From DATFFO01 sp963744905 (GTDB lineage Bacteria > Actinomycetota > Acidimicrobiia > Spongiisociales > ZC4RG35): DNA of 64,000 nt. The DNA lies in contig CAVUUV010000005.1 of assembly GCA_963744905.1 (NCBI GenBank), positions 496,001 to 560,000 of the forward strand, given 5' to 3'. Positions 47,665 to 56,824 of this stretch are shown here, piece by piece. Position 1 is the first letter of the stretch. Every line of letters begins with the position of its first letter. Made by a program: the position numbers and the translations under genes. Below the pieces are notes generated by a model that was not told the origin of the DNA, ran no database searches, and was given only the letters and a program-made list of their open reading frames with translations.

Positions 47665-47880
47665 ATGGCGGAATTCGATGTCGATGCGATGATTGCTCGC
47701 TTCGCCGAGCGTGCCCAGGCGGTCAAGGATCGCCCGCTTCCTCCGGTGGCCGGATCAGAGCGCAAGAAGTTCCTGGAGCAGGCACAGACCGACTACACGG
47801 ACTACTCGCTGATCGCCAATGCCACCTGGGAGGTGGAGGAAGGCCACCTCCTCCTCCGCATCCCCCTCGCCTCGGGCTGA
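47665..47880 (+). CDS. Conserved small protein upstream of the ArsA-like ATPase pair
   Basis: 71 residues beginning MAEFDVDAMIARFAERAQAV and ending VEEGHLLLRIPLASG, with a DYTDYSLIANATWEVE segment. It is preceded by GAGGAG and lies 6 bp before the first ATPase gene. In mycobacteria a small conserved gene also precedes the Rv3679-Rv3680 ATPases, so the context is shared; homology to it is not shown here. Function unknown. Confidence 0.6.
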   Translation: MAEFDVDAMIARFAERAQAVKDRPLPPVAGSERKKFLEQAQTDYTDYSLIANATWEVEEGHLLLRIPLASG

Positions 47881-47886
47881 GCCGTC

Positions 47887-48735
47887 GTGGCCGAGCCGTC
47901 GCTGATCTTCATTTCCGGCAAGGGGGGCGTGGGCAAGTCTGCGGTCGCCGCAGCCACTGCCCTCGCCGCCCGGCGGGCGGGGCGGTCGGTCCTTGCCATC
48001 GACATGACCGGGGGCGGTGGACTGGGGACCCATCTCGGAGAACCCGACCTCGTCTTCGAGCCCCGGCCCGTCGGCGAGGGCCTGTCGGCGCTGACCATGG
48101 ACCGGGCCGCCGCTCTGCTCGAGTACCTCCGCATCCAGATCGGACTGCCCGGCTTCGCCACCATCGGGCCCGCGGCCCGGGCATTCGACGCCCTCGCCTC
48201 GGCGGCGCCCGCCATCCGGGAGGTGGTGACGATGGGCAAGGTGCTGTGGGAGGTAAAGCGCCACAACTGGGATCTCGTGGTCGCCGACGCCCCGCCCACC
48301 GGTCAGATCGGCAGCTATCTGAGGGCGGCCCGCACCGTCCGGGAACTGGTGGCCACGGGCAGGATCCTCGACCAGGTGGAGTGGATGGAACAGATCCTGG
48401 CCGATCCGGACCATACCCGGCTCACGCTGGTCACTCTGCTGGAGGAGCTGCCCACGGTGGAGACCGCCGAGACCCTGGGCTGGATCCGTGCCGAGGAGTT
48501 GATCGGCAACTCCCGTGTCCTCGCCAACCGGGTGCTCCGGCCCCTGGAAGCACCGGTCCCCCAGGGAGGTGGCCCGGTGGCCGAGGCGGCCAGCCTGCAC
48601 CACTCTCTGTGGCAGGAGCAGCAAGAGTGGGCCGAGAAGCTCCCGGTCGACGACTCCCTGCCCTATCTGTTCGGCACCCACACCCCCACCGAGGTCGCCG
48701 AGAGGCTGGCCGACCTGCTGGAGGATCGCTGGTGA
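47887..48735 (+). CDS. ArsA/Get3-family ATPase, first of a pair
   Basis: 282 residues. The deviant Walker A is ISGKGGVGKSAVAAATALAA, switch II region VVADAPPTGQIGSYL (D-x-P-P-T-G), and RVLANRVLRP marks the adenine-site strand. ArsA/Get3 ATPases act as dimers on anions or membrane-protein clients. In mycobacteria the neighbouring pair Rv3679/Rv3680 forms a heterodimer linked to redox and glycerol stress, and this pair has the same order. GTG 47887 start. The stop overlaps the next gene in GTGA. Confidence 0.85.
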   Translation: MAEPSLIFISGKGGVGKSAVAAATALAARRAGRSVLAIDMTGGGGLGTHLGEPDLVFEPRPVGEGLSALTMDRAAALLEYLRIQIGLPGFATIGPAARAFDALASAAPAIREVVTMGKVLWEVKRHNWDLVVADAPPTGQIGSYLRAARTVRELVATGRILDQVEWMEQILADPDHTRLTLVTLLEELPTVETAETLGWIRAEELIGNSRVLANRVLRPLEAPVPQGGGPVAEAASLHHSLWQEQQEWAEKLPVDDSLPYLFGTHTPTEVAERLADLLEDRW

Positions 48736-49751
48736 CCGGGGTGGTGGTGGTAACCGGAGCGGGCGGCGTGGGCAAGACCACGGTGTCCGCTGCTCTGGCC
48801 GTCGCCGCAGCCCGGGCCGGGCACCGGACCCTGGTGCTGACCGTCGACCCCGCTCAACGTCTGGCCACCGCTCTCGGACTACGGCTCACCAACGAGCCCA
48901 CGCCTCATCCCGACGAGCCCAACCTGTGGGCGGCCATGTTGGACGCCACCGCCTCCTGGCAAGAGGTCGCCCGACGCCATGCCGACCCTGCCGTCGCCGA
49001 GCGCCTGGTCAACAACGAGTTCTTCGCCGCCGCCACTTCCCACTTCCCCGCCTCCCAGTCCTACGCCGCAGCCGAGGAGGCTGCCACCTACCTCGATGCC
49101 CGGGCCTGGGACATCGTCGTGGTCGACACTCCACCCTCGGCGGGCGGGATCGACTTCTTCACCGCCCCCTCCCAGATGGCCGACCTGGTGGGCGGACGCC
49201 TGCTGCGTTGGATCACGGGGGGCTGGCTTCCAGGACGCAGGTTCCTGTTCAACCGCGGGGCCAAACCAATCCTGCGCCTGGCCGACCAGGTTCTCGGTGC
49301 CAATCTGTTGGAAAGAGTGGCCGAATTTCTCATGGATCTGCGCACCACATACGACGGAGTGGCCAAGCGGGCCCGCCAGATCGAGCGGCGCATGAGGTCG
49401 GCCACCACTCTGGTCGTGACCACCGCCGATCCATCTCCCCTGCGGGAAGCGGTTCGTTTCTTCCAGGCGCTACCAGACGTGGCGGCCCCTCCGGCGGCCG
49501 TGGTGTTCAACCGGAGCCTGCCCGAGTCGTGGATCAACGCCCGACCGCCCAAGGGCACTGAGGCGGCGCTGGCCGCGAATCTGGCTCGGTGGGCCGCCGA
49601 GTCGGCCCGGCAGCGCAGCGCACGCCGGGAGTTCGGAGAACGACACGCCACGGCCATAGCCACCATCCCCTGGCAGCATCAGCCGCCGACCGATCGCGAC
49701 TCCCTGGGCTCGATGATCGACTCGGCCCGCGGTCTGCCCCAGATGTGGTGA
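48732..49751 (+). CDS. ArsA/Get3-family ATPase, second of a pair
   Basis: 339 residues. The P-loop VTGAGGVGKTTVSAALAVAA, then LTVDPAQRLATALGL, VVVDTPPSAGGIDFF in place of the ArsA D-T-A-P-T-G, and VVFNRSLPESW. The central region LRLADQVLGANLLERVAEFL is helical and could hold a client groove. GTG 48732 overlaps the stop of the first ATPase, so the two are made together and probably form a heterodimer. No arsenic-resistance genes nearby, so arsenite transport is unlikely. Confidence 0.85.
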   Translation: MTGVVVVTGAGGVGKTTVSAALAVAAARAGHRTLVLTVDPAQRLATALGLRLTNEPTPHPDEPNLWAAMLDATASWQEVARRHADPAVAERLVNNEFFAAATSHFPASQSYAAAEEAATYLDARAWDIVVVDTPPSAGGIDFFTAPSQMADLVGGRLLRWITGGWLPGRRFLFNRGAKPILRLADQVLGANLLERVAEFLMDLRTTYDGVAKRARQIERRMRSATTLVVTTADPSPLREAVRFFQALPDVAAPPAAVVFNRSLPESWINARPPKGTEAALAANLARWAAESARQRSARREFGERHATAIATIPWQHQPPTDRDSLGSMIDSARGLPQMW

Positions 49752-50399
49752 TCAGACCACGTTCGGTCCCAACGACTCCATTCGATCGCTGCCCACGGTC
49801 CGGGCCGGGGCTTCGAGCTGGGGGCGAAGGTGCCCGGTCCAAATCCCCACCAGCTCCACAGTCGCCGCCGACACGTCGTGGCGGCTCTTTTCGCCCAGCG
49901 TGATCGCCACCGCGTTGGCGAAGTACTCGGCGGGCCACGTGACCGGCTTGCCATCCTTCCACCACGGCTTCGAGGCCGAAATCCCCTGGGCGCTGCGCAA
50001 CTCGGCACCGATCTGCTCGGAAGCGCCACAGGTGAAGTCGAGATGATGTCCCAGCTCGTGGAAGACCACCAGCCGCTCTAGGTGATGCGGCCGCACGTAG
50101 AGGGTGGCAGAGGAGGGGGCGTAGGCGGCACGGGGCCCGAGACCGGCATCGGCCTCGATCCGGGGCGGGGACGAGAGGAGGCACTCAGCTCGTGCCGGGA
50201 GCCCGGAGACGAATTCGGCCCAGAGCTGCTGGATGTGGGCCGTGTCGGCCGAGTCGAGCCCGGTCACCTGGAGGGGCGCGATCGGGATCGAGATCCCGGC
50301 CAGATCCATCGGGGGGGCAGCAACGGCTCCGGCGGGGAGGGGGCCCACCAGCAGCAGAGCCATGAGAGCCCCCACGAGAAGAACACTTCGGCTGCGCAC
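49752..50399 (-). CDS. Exported putative zinc metalloprotease (HExxH)
   Basis: 215 residues. A signal peptide (VLLVGALMALLLVGPLPAGA) leads to a secreted domain with VVFHELGHHLDFTCGASEQI, an HExxH zinc motif with a further acidic residue in WPAEYFANAVAITLG that could be the third ligand (gluzincin-like minimal protease). No membrane anchor after the signal. Could instead be a non-catalytic zinc protein. Convergent with the ATPase pair, one base apart. Confidence 0.6.
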   Translation of the reverse strand: MRSRSVLLVGALMALLLVGPLPAGAVAAPPMDLAGISIPIAPLQVTGLDSADTAHIQQLWAEFVSGLPARAECLLSSPPRIEADAGLGPRAAYAPSSATLYVRPHHLERLVVFHELGHHLDFTCGASEQIGAELRSAQGISASKPWWKDGKPVTWPAEYFANAVAITLGEKSRHDVSAATVELVGIWTGHLRPQLEAPARTVGSDRMESLGPNVV

Positions 50400-50479
50400 T
50401 GACCATGTATCGACTCGCGCTGACTAGAAACTGAAGGGTCATTTTTCACCCGAACGGACTAGTTCCCCCGGCAACGCTC

Positions 50480-53400
50480 TCAGAGAACGGCGCTGGGACC
50501 GAGCAGTTCCTTGACCTCGGCGAACAACGCCGAGCGTGGTTCGACCCGGTGCTGGTCGGACAGACGGAGGACCTTGTGCCCCTCGTCGCTGGTCATATGC
50601 AACAGGACCTGGGCCGGTCCGGGATGATTGCCCAGAATCAACTTGAGGCGTTGCACCACGTCGGGGGTGAGCCGGTGGGCGGGAACCTGGAGCCGGACCA
50701 GCAGGTCGTCACGGATCTCGAGTTCCTTGAGGTCCCTGACCACCACCTTGACGTCCTCGCCCCGGTGATCGAGGGATCCGTTGACCACCACGATGGAATC
50801 CTCGACGATCAGATGTCCCACCTCGTTGACGGTGCGGGGGAAGCACAGGGCCTCGACCGAGCCCTCGAGACCCTCCAGCTGGAAAAAGATCATCGGATCA
50901 CCCGCCCTGGTCCAGCGCCGTGTGATCTGGCCGACCAGACCACCCAGGGTGACCGGGGTCCGGTCCTTCATCTCCATCAGATCGGGGATGGAGGTGGGGG
51001 CCGCCGACGCCAGAGCCCGGCCGGCCGCCAGCAAGGGGTGGTCGGAGATGTACAGGCCGAGCATCTCCTTCTCGAATCCAAGCTTGGTCTTCTGGCGCCA
51101 CTCGGTATCCGGGACCTCGACGTTCTCGGGTCCGCCCCCTCCGTCGTTCTCGGCGAAGAGGGAGAACTGACCCATCTCCTCGTTGCGCCTGCGCTCGAGG
51201 GTGGCGTCCAGCATCAGCTCATAGACCAGGAAGAGGCCCTTGCGGGGCAGGCCCAGGCCGTCGAACGCGCCGGCTTTGATCAGTGACTCCACCGTCCGCT
51301 TGTTGAGCACCAGCGGGTCGACCCGGTCGATGAAGTCCTGAAAGCTGGTGAAGGGCCCGTCGGCCCGGGCCTCGATGATCTTGTCGACCGCCCCTTCACC
51401 CACGTTCCTGATCGCCGAGAGACCGAAGCGGATGCGGCCGTCACGCACCGTGAAGTCCATGTCCGATTCGTTGACGTCGGGCACCAGCACCTCGATGCCG
51501 GACTGGCGACAGTCGTTGAGGTAGATGGCGGTGCGATCCTTGTCGCGCTTGGTGGCGGTGAGGAGAGCCGCCAGGTACTCGGCCGGGTGATGGGCCTTCA
51601 GGTATGCGGTCTGGTAGGTGACGAGGCCATAGGCGGCACTGTGGGACTTGTTGAACCCGTAGCCGGCGAAGTGGGCGATGAGATCGAACAGATCCGATCC
51701 CACCTCCTCGCTGTAGCCGGTGGTGACACAGCCGGCCACGAACTTGGCCTTCTCGGCGTCCATCACCGACCTGATCTTCTTGCCCATGGCTTTGCGCAGC
51801 TTGTCGGCCTCGGCCATCGAGTAACCGGCCATGGCCCGGGCCACCTGCATCACCTGTTCCTGGTACACCATGATCTGGTAGGTGTCCTCGAGCAGGGGGG
51901 CGATGGCCTCGTGGAGCGGCTCTACCGGCTTGCGCCCGTTCTTGCGATCGGCGTAGAGGGTATGCATGTTGGCCCCCATCGGCCCGGGTCGGTACAGGGC
52001 CACGAGGGCGACCACGTCGTCGAAGCAGTCCGGGACCAGGCTGCGAATCAGAGCTCTCATCGGACCCGACTCGAGCTGGAACACGCCGATGGTGTCGGCC
52101 CGCTGCAACAGCTCGAAGGTGGCCGGGTCGTCCAGGGGGATCGAGTCGATGTCGAGGCGGGTTCCCTCCGTCTCCTCGATCAATTCCAGGGCGCGTTCGA
52201 TTATGGAGAGGTTGCGCAGCCCGAGGAAGTCCATCTTGAGCAGGCCCAGCGACTCCACTGCCCCCATCTCGTACTGGGTGACGATCTCGGCGTCCTCGCC
52301 CTTCTGCTGGATCGGGATCAGGTCGGTGAGCGGCTCCGGGGAGATGACGACGGCGGCGGCGTGGATCGAGTCCTGTCGCCGCAGACCCTCCAGCCCCAGG
52401 GCGGCGTCGACCACATCGCGGGCGGCCGGGTCGCCCTCGTACAGATTGCGCAGCTCCTGGCCGTTGGCATACCAGTCCTTGGCGATGGCGTCGGCCTCCT
52501 CGGGCGGAGGGTTGAGGACCTGGCCCAGGGTGGCTTCCTTGCCGAGGATGGCCGGGGGCATCGCCTTGGCGATCTTGTCACCCAGCCCGTAGGGGTGGCC
52601 CAGGACCCGGGCGGCATCACGGATCGCCTGCTTGCCCTTGATGGTCGAGAAAGTGATGATCTGGGCCACGTGGTCCGATCCGTACTTCTCGGCCGCGTAG
52701 CGAATCACGTCGGCCCGGTAACGCTCGTCGAAGTCCATGTCGATGTCGGGCATCTGCCGCCGGCCCGGGTTGAGGAACCGCTCGAAGATGAGGCTGTAGC
52801 GGATCGGATCGAGGTTGGTGATGCCCAGGCTGTAGGACACGATCGACCCTGCCGCCGAACCGCGTCCGGGCCCCGTCCTGATCCCGTGCTCGTGGGCGAA
52901 TCGGATAAGGTCCCAGACGATCAGGAAGTAGGCGGGAAAACCCATCTCGTCGATGATCTTCAGCTCGTGCTGGATCCTCTCCCGCACCTCCTCCGACAGG
53001 GGGTCTCCGTAGCGGGCCTTGGCCCCCTCGTAGACGAGCTGTTCGAGATAGGACACCTCGGTGTGCCCCGACGGGACCGGGAAGTGGGGCAGGAGGATCT
53101 TCCCGAACTCGAAGTCGACCGAAGACCGCTCCACCACCCACAGGGTGTTGTCGCAAGCTCCGGGAAATTCGTCCTCGGGGAAGAGGTCTCGCATCTGGCG
53201 GCTGGTCTTGACGTAGTAGTCCTGACCGCCCGAGAACTTGAAGCGGTTCTCGTCCGTTCGCAGGGAGCCGGTCTGGATGCAGAGGAGCACGTCGTGTGCG
53301 GCCGCCTCGGACTGGCGAGAGTAGTGGGCGTCGTTGGTAGCCAGCAGGGGGGCGTCGATGTGGCGGGAGATGTCCAGCAGGTCGCTCATGATGCGCTGCT

Positions 53401-53980
53401 GGCCTTCGATCCCGTGGTTCTGGATCTCGATGAAGAAGTTGTCACGCCCGAAAATGTCCTGGAACCGGCCCGCTGCCGCAAGGGCGGCGTCGAAATCGCG
53501 GGGGCGAGCCTTGGCGCTCTCCTCCATCCCGAAGTCTGGCCCGAGCAACTGGGGAACGAGCCCGCCCAGACAGCCCGAGGTGGCGATGACTCCCTCGGAG
53601 TGCTCGGCGAGCAACTCGAAGTCCATGCGCGGCTTGTAGTAATAGCCCTCCAGGAAGGCCCGGGAGGAGAGCTTCATCAGGTTGCGGTACCCGACCTGGT
53701 TCTCGGCGAACAGGAGCAGGTGATAGCGAGTGTTGGCGGCCCCGACCGGCCGATCGAACCGGCTTCCGTCGGTGAAGTAGGCCTCGATTCCGATGACCGG
53801 CTTCAGGCCCCTGCGCCGGGTGGCCTTGACGAAGTCCACCACCCCGTACATGACCCCGTGATCGGTGATGCCCACCCCGGGCTGGGCGTCGGCGGCGGCG
53901 ATATCCACCACGTCATCGATCCGGGCGGCCCCGTCGAGCATCGAATACTCGGTGTGGAGATGGAGATGGGCAAAGGACAC
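50480..53980 (-). CDS. dnaE: DNA polymerase III alpha subunit
   Basis: 1166 residues, DnaE1 type. The PHP domain begins FAHLHLHTEYSMLDGAARID and keeps GITDHGVMYGVVDF. The catalytic palm Asp residues lie in PDIDMDFDERYR (about residues 408-416), with GRGSAAGSIVSYSLGI upstream and FNKSHSAAYGLVTYQTAYLK in the fingers. A helix-hairpin-helix and C-terminal OB domain (VTLGGLVGQITRRWTRAGD) follow. It is the replicative polymerase. The 222-bp gap upstream (53981-54202) holds palindromic repeats. Confidence 0.97.
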   Translation of the reverse strand: MSFAHLHLHTEYSMLDGAARIDDVVDIAAADAQPGVGITDHGVMYGVVDFVKATRRRGLKPVIGIEAYFTDGSRFDRPVGAANTRYHLLLFAENQVGYRNLMKLSSRAFLEGYYYKPRMDFELLAEHSEGVIATSGCLGGLVPQLLGPDFGMEESAKARPRDFDAALAAAGRFQDIFGRDNFFIEIQNHGIEGQQRIMSDLLDISRHIDAPLLATNDAHYSRQSEAAAHDVLLCIQTGSLRTDENRFKFSGGQDYYVKTSRQMRDLFPEDEFPGACDNTLWVVERSSVDFEFGKILLPHFPVPSGHTEVSYLEQLVYEGAKARYGDPLSEEVRERIQHELKIIDEMGFPAYFLIVWDLIRFAHEHGIRTGPGRGSAAGSIVSYSLGITNLDPIRYSLIFERFLNPGRRQMPDIDMDFDERYRADVIRYAAEKYGSDHVAQIITFSTIKGKQAIRDAARVLGHPYGLGDKIAKAMPPAILGKEATLGQVLNPPPEEADAIAKDWYANGQELRNLYEGDPAARDVVDAALGLEGLRRQDSIHAAAVVISPEPLTDLIPIQQKGEDAEIVTQYEMGAVESLGLLKMDFLGLRNLSIIERALELIEETEGTRLDIDSIPLDDPATFELLQRADTIGVFQLESGPMRALIRSLVPDCFDDVVALVALYRPGPMGANMHTLYADRKNGRKPVEPLHEAIAPLLEDTYQIMVYQEQVMQVARAMAGYSMAEADKLRKAMGKKIRSVMDAEKAKFVAGCVTTGYSEEVGSDLFDLIAHFAGYGFNKSHSAAYGLVTYQTAYLKAHHPAEYLAALLTATKRDKDRTAIYLNDCRQSGIEVLVPDVNESDMDFTVRDGRIRFGLSAIRNVGEGAVDKIIEARADGPFTSFQDFIDRVDPLVLNKRTVESLIKAGAFDGLGLPRKGLFLVYELMLDATLERRRNEEMGQFSLFAENDGGGGPENVEVPDTEWRQKTKLGFEKEMLGLYISDHPLLAAGRALASAAPTSIPDLMEMKDRTPVTLGGLVGQITRRWTRAGDPMIFFQLEGLEGSVEALCFPRTVNEVGHLIVEDSIVVVNGSLDHRGEDVKVVVRDLKELEIRDDLLVRLQVPAHRLTPDVVQRLKLILGNHPGPAQVLLHMTSDEGHKVLRLSDQHRVEPRSALFAEVKELLGPSAVL

Positions 53981-54084
53981 TGACGAACCTGTTGTCCGGT
54001 CGACTTACAAACCTGTGATTTTCGATCGTAGCTCACCCGGGCGCCACATTCAGGCCGCGAATTCGAAGACTGGATCCCAGCCCA

Positions 54085-54194
54085 TTCTTTGGACGTCAGC
54101 GAACGGCCTCTCCGTTCTTTGGACGGTGGCAAACGCATAGCGACGGTGGCGGTCGAAAGAAGGTGTGAACCGTTCGTCAGGGTCCAAAGAACGG
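54085..54194. repeat. Palindromic repeat cluster between dnaE and the rhomboid gene
   Basis: The half-site ttctttggac occurs at 54085 and 54115 and in inversion as gtccaaagaa at 54182. ccgttctttggac (54112-54124) and gtccaaagaacgg (54182-54194) are a perfect 13-bp inverted pair 57 bp apart; the outer pair also shares gcgaacgg against ccgttcg. It may be a REP-like element or transcription boundary. No gene is seen in 53981-54202. Confidence 0.6.
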
Positions 54195-54202
54195 CCCGGG
54201 TC

Positions 54203-55099
54203 TCAGAGGACCACCACGGAGATGGCGGCGAGCACGGCCAGGGCAGCCGGGACCAACGCCCGTAGCAGCTGGTGGCGAGGGCCGCGGATTCGGGCCCACA
54301 CCTCACCGACGACGAGACCGGTGACGAAGCCGCCCAGGTGGGCCTGCCACAGTATTTGGGGCAAGAAGAAGGGGAGGGCGGCGTTGATCAGCAGCAGGAA
54401 CCCGAGCTGGTTGAGAAGCGAGCGCCCATAGGAGGTATTGCGTTGACGAAGGGCCAGGTCGACCCACACCCCGAACAATCCGAACACGGCCCCCGACGCC
54501 CCCACCGCCTGGAACGGGCCCGACACCGCCACCTGGGCAAAGGCACCACCCACCCCGGCCGCGGCCAGGTACAGGGCCAGGTAGGGCCAGGGACCGACGG
54601 CCCGCTCGATCTGTGGCCCCAGGGCGTAGAGAGCCCACATGTTGAAGAGGATGTGGGTCAGGCCGGCGTGCAGCAGGACGGTGGTGAAGATCCGCCACCA
54701 CTCCCCGGCAGCCACCAGACGGCTGTCCTGAATGAAGTCGCGGGCGAAGGCTCCCCCGAAGAAGAACACGGCGGCGGTGATGACGATGATCGCCACGGTG
54801 ACGGGAGGCAGCGAGTTGCTCCGGCCCATGGCGGCTCTGGCGTTGATGGTCTTCTGGCGCCCGACCCGGCCCACGCACTGGGGGCACTTCTGGCCCACGG
54901 CGGCGTCGATGGAACAGGCGGGGCAAATCGGCCGACCGCAATCCGAGCAGCGCAGCCGGGTAGGCCGGTCGGGATGGCGGTAGCAAACCTGGGTCTGCGC
55001 CTCCTGGCCCTGATCTGAAGTCACGCCAGAACCGTACCCTCCACCGACCGCTAGCCCATAGAGGAAAGCCATGGCTCCGCCCGTCTCCTCCAGGATCAT
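54203..55099 (-). CDS. Rhomboid-family intramembrane serine protease with N-terminal zinc finger
   Basis: 298 residues. The N-terminal B-box-like zinc finger reads CYRHPDRPTRLRCSDCGRPI then CPAC and CPQC. Six or more helices follow, with HILFNMWALYALGPQIERAV, the catalytic Ser in VGASGAVFGLFGVWVD and the catalytic His in LWQAHLGGFVTGLVVG. Cleaves membrane proteins; substrate unknown. ATG 55099 overlaps the rluD stop in ATGA, but GTG 55024 just before the zinc finger could be the true start. Confidence 0.9.
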   Translation of the reverse strand: MILEETGGAMAFLYGLAVGGGYGSGVTSDQGQEAQTQVCYRHPDRPTRLRCSDCGRPICPACSIDAAVGQKCPQCVGRVGRQKTINARAAMGRSNSLPPVTVAIIVITAAVFFFGGAFARDFIQDSRLVAAGEWWRIFTTVLLHAGLTHILFNMWALYALGPQIERAVGPWPYLALYLAAAGVGGAFAQVAVSGPFQAVGASGAVFGLFGVWVDLALRQRNTSYGRSLLNQLGFLLLINAALPFFLPQILWQAHLGGFVTGLVVGEVWARIRGPRHQLLRALVPAALAVLAAISVVVL

Positions 55100-55986
55100 C
55101 CCTCCAGGCGGGCGATCATCTCGGCCAGCTGGGGGGGCAGCTCTGAATCGACGTCGATCCTCTCGCCCGTGACCGGGTGGACCAAGCCCAGACTGGCGGC
55201 ATGGAGGAAGAGCCGGGGCGCCTCGATGCGGTCGGGGCCACCCCGATAGAGCCTGTCCCCCACCAGGGGGTGATCGATGGAGGCCATATGCACCCGGATC
55301 TGATGGGTTCGTCCCGTTTCGAGACGCAACCGGACCAGGGTGACTCCGAACGGGATGTACTCCTTCACGACTTCGTAATGGGTCCGGGCAGGCCGGCCAT
55401 CGGGAGCCAGCTTGCGCCGGGAGGGACGGGCCGGGTCACGGGCGATAGGTGCCTCGATCGTGCCGGTCGGCACCCCGAACTCCCCATCCACCAGGGCGAG
55501 GTACTCCCGCCTCATGGTGTGGGACCTGACCTGCTCCGCCAGCCCCTGGTAACCGGCCGGACTGAGGGCGACCGCCATCAGCCCGGACGTGTCGCGGTCC
55601 AGCCGATGGACGATGCCCCATCTGTCGGGTTGACCCAACCCCTCGATGAATGGGTAGCGATAGAGCAGGCCCGACACGAGGGTGCCTTCCCTACGCCCCG
55701 CCCCGGGATGGACCACGATCCCGGCAGGCTTGTCCACCACGGCCAGATGGTCGTCTTCGTAGACCACCCCGAAAGGGACCTCCTCGGCCACCAGGGTCTC
55801 GGGGGGTGGGAGAGTGAATTCGACCTCGTCACCGGCCGCGACCCGGGCCCTGGGAACCACCGTCTCGCCGCCGACCGTCACCTCTCCCGCTTCGACCAGC
55901 CGTCTCGCCACGGAGCGTGACATGTCCCCCAGCCGGGCCACCACCAGGTCGACACGCTCCCCGTCGAGATCGTCGGGGACTCTCAA
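55096..55986 (-). CDS. rluD: RluD-type 23S rRNA pseudouridine synthase
   Basis: 296 residues. An N-terminal S4 RNA-binding domain (SRSVARRLVEAGEVTVGGET) precedes the RsuA/RluA catalytic domain with GIVHRLDRDTSGLMAVA (catalytic Asp in HRLDRDTSG), HTMRREYLALVDGE and LRLETGRTHQIRVHMASI. TTG 55986 is the best start because it overlaps the lspA stop (TTGA), and no ATG or GTG lies before the S4 domain. The open frame further upstream runs through lspA. Confidence 0.88.
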   Translation of the reverse strand: MRVPDDLDGERVDLVVARLGDMSRSVARRLVEAGEVTVGGETVVPRARVAAGDEVEFTLPPPETLVAEEVPFGVVYEDDHLAVVDKPAGIVVHPGAGRREGTLVSGLLYRYPFIEGLGQPDRWGIVHRLDRDTSGLMAVALSPAGYQGLAEQVRSHTMRREYLALVDGEFGVPTGTIEAPIARDPARPSRRKLAPDGRPARTHYEVVKEYIPFGVTLVRLRLETGRTHQIRVHMASIDHPLVGDRLYRGGPDRIEAPRLFLHAASLGLVHPVTGERIDVDSELPPQLAEMIARLEG

Positions 55987-56456
55987 CCGTCCGCGCCCGG
56001 GTCTTTGCCGAACCAGGCACCCAGAAGCAGCAACGCCACCGCCACCGTTATCGACGCGTCGGCCAGGTTGAAGGTGGGAATGACCCATAAGTTGATCCAG
56101 TCGATCACCGGGCCGTCGAAGATCCCCGGGCCCCGGGCGATCCGATCGATGAGATTCCCTGCTGCGCCGGCCATCACCAGGCCCAGGGCAACCACCTCGA
56201 GAGAAGACCGCGCCCCGCGCAGGAACCACAGCACCACGCCGATGGCAACGATGGCGGCGATGCCGAACACCGATCCGTTACCGCGGAAGGTGGAGAAGGC
56301 CGCCCCGGTGTTCTCCACGAAGCTGAAGCGGAGAAAGCTCCCGATGACGTCGACGGGCGAGGAGTCGAAGGTGACCGACGCCCAGCGTTTTGTGAGCAAG
56401 TCGGCTACTACGGCGGCCAGGGCGATGGCCCCGGCCGTCGCGTAGCGACGCTTCAT
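55983..56456 (-). CDS. lspA: Lipoprotein signal peptidase
   Basis: 157 residues with four helices. Aspartyl protease that removes prolipoprotein signal peptides. The two catalytic Asp lie in GAAGNLIDRIARG and PTFNLADASITVAVAL; FSFVENTGAAFSTFRG is the third conserved box. ATG 56456 overlaps the DksA-like stop (ATGA). The frame upstream to 56543 lies inside that gene. Confidence 0.93.
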   Translation of the reverse strand: MKRRYATAGAIALAAVVADLLTKRWASVTFDSSPVDVIGSFLRFSFVENTGAAFSTFRGNGSVFGIAAIVAIGVVLWFLRGARSSLEVVALGLVMAGAAGNLIDRIARGPGIFDGPVIDWINLWVIPTFNLADASITVAVALLLLGAWFGKDPGADG

Positions 56457-56824
56457 CGCTTCGAGGCGCAGTCCACGCAGAGGGTTGCGTAAGGCAAGGC
56501 GTCGAGGCGTGCTACCGGTATTGGTTCGCCACACGACTCGCACAGACCGTAGGTGCCGGCCTCGATGCGGCCAAGGGCGTGTTCCACCTTGCGAAGCAGA
56601 TCGATGCTGTTCTGCTGCATCGACAGCTCTTTCTCGTACTCGAATTTCATCGATCCGGCCTCTGCGTTGCCCGGATCGGGGCTGCGCTCCGAGGACGACT
56701 CGGTCTGGCGAGCCTCTTCCAGCTCGACTTGAGCCTCCTCGATCAGTATCTCGAGTCGATCTCGTTCGTCCTCGAGACGCTGCTTGAACCTCTCAACGGT
56801 GGATTGGGCTAGTTCTCTGACCAT
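56453..56824 (-). CDS. DksA/TraR C4-type zinc-finger protein
   Basis: 123 residues. A long coiled-coil hairpin (RFKQRLEDERDRLEILIEEA ... EYEKELSMQQNSIDLLRKVE) ends in a C4 zinc finger, YGLCESCGEPIPVARLDALP and LCVDC. DksA relatives reach the RNA polymerase secondary channel and alter promoter use. ATG 56824 has GGGAGG 7 bases upstream and beats the longer frame to 56857. Divergent from ileS, with about 110 bp for promoters. Confidence 0.85.
   Translation of the reverse strand: MVRELAQSTVERFKQRLEDERDRLEILIEEAQVELEEARQTESSSERSPDPGNAEAGSMKFEYEKELSMQQNSIDLLRKVEHALGRIEAGTYGLCESCGEPIPVARLDALPYATLCVDCASKR

Noticed and set aside
51587..53983. Plus-strand open frame of 798 codons
   Set aside because: It is fully antisense to dnaE, whose catalytic motifs are unmistakable. 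Long antisense frames are expected in high-GC DNA.
53981..54010. LexA-like box upstream of dnaE (gaacctgttgtc)
   Set aside because: The second half-site is TGTC, not GTTC, so it does not match the operator core.
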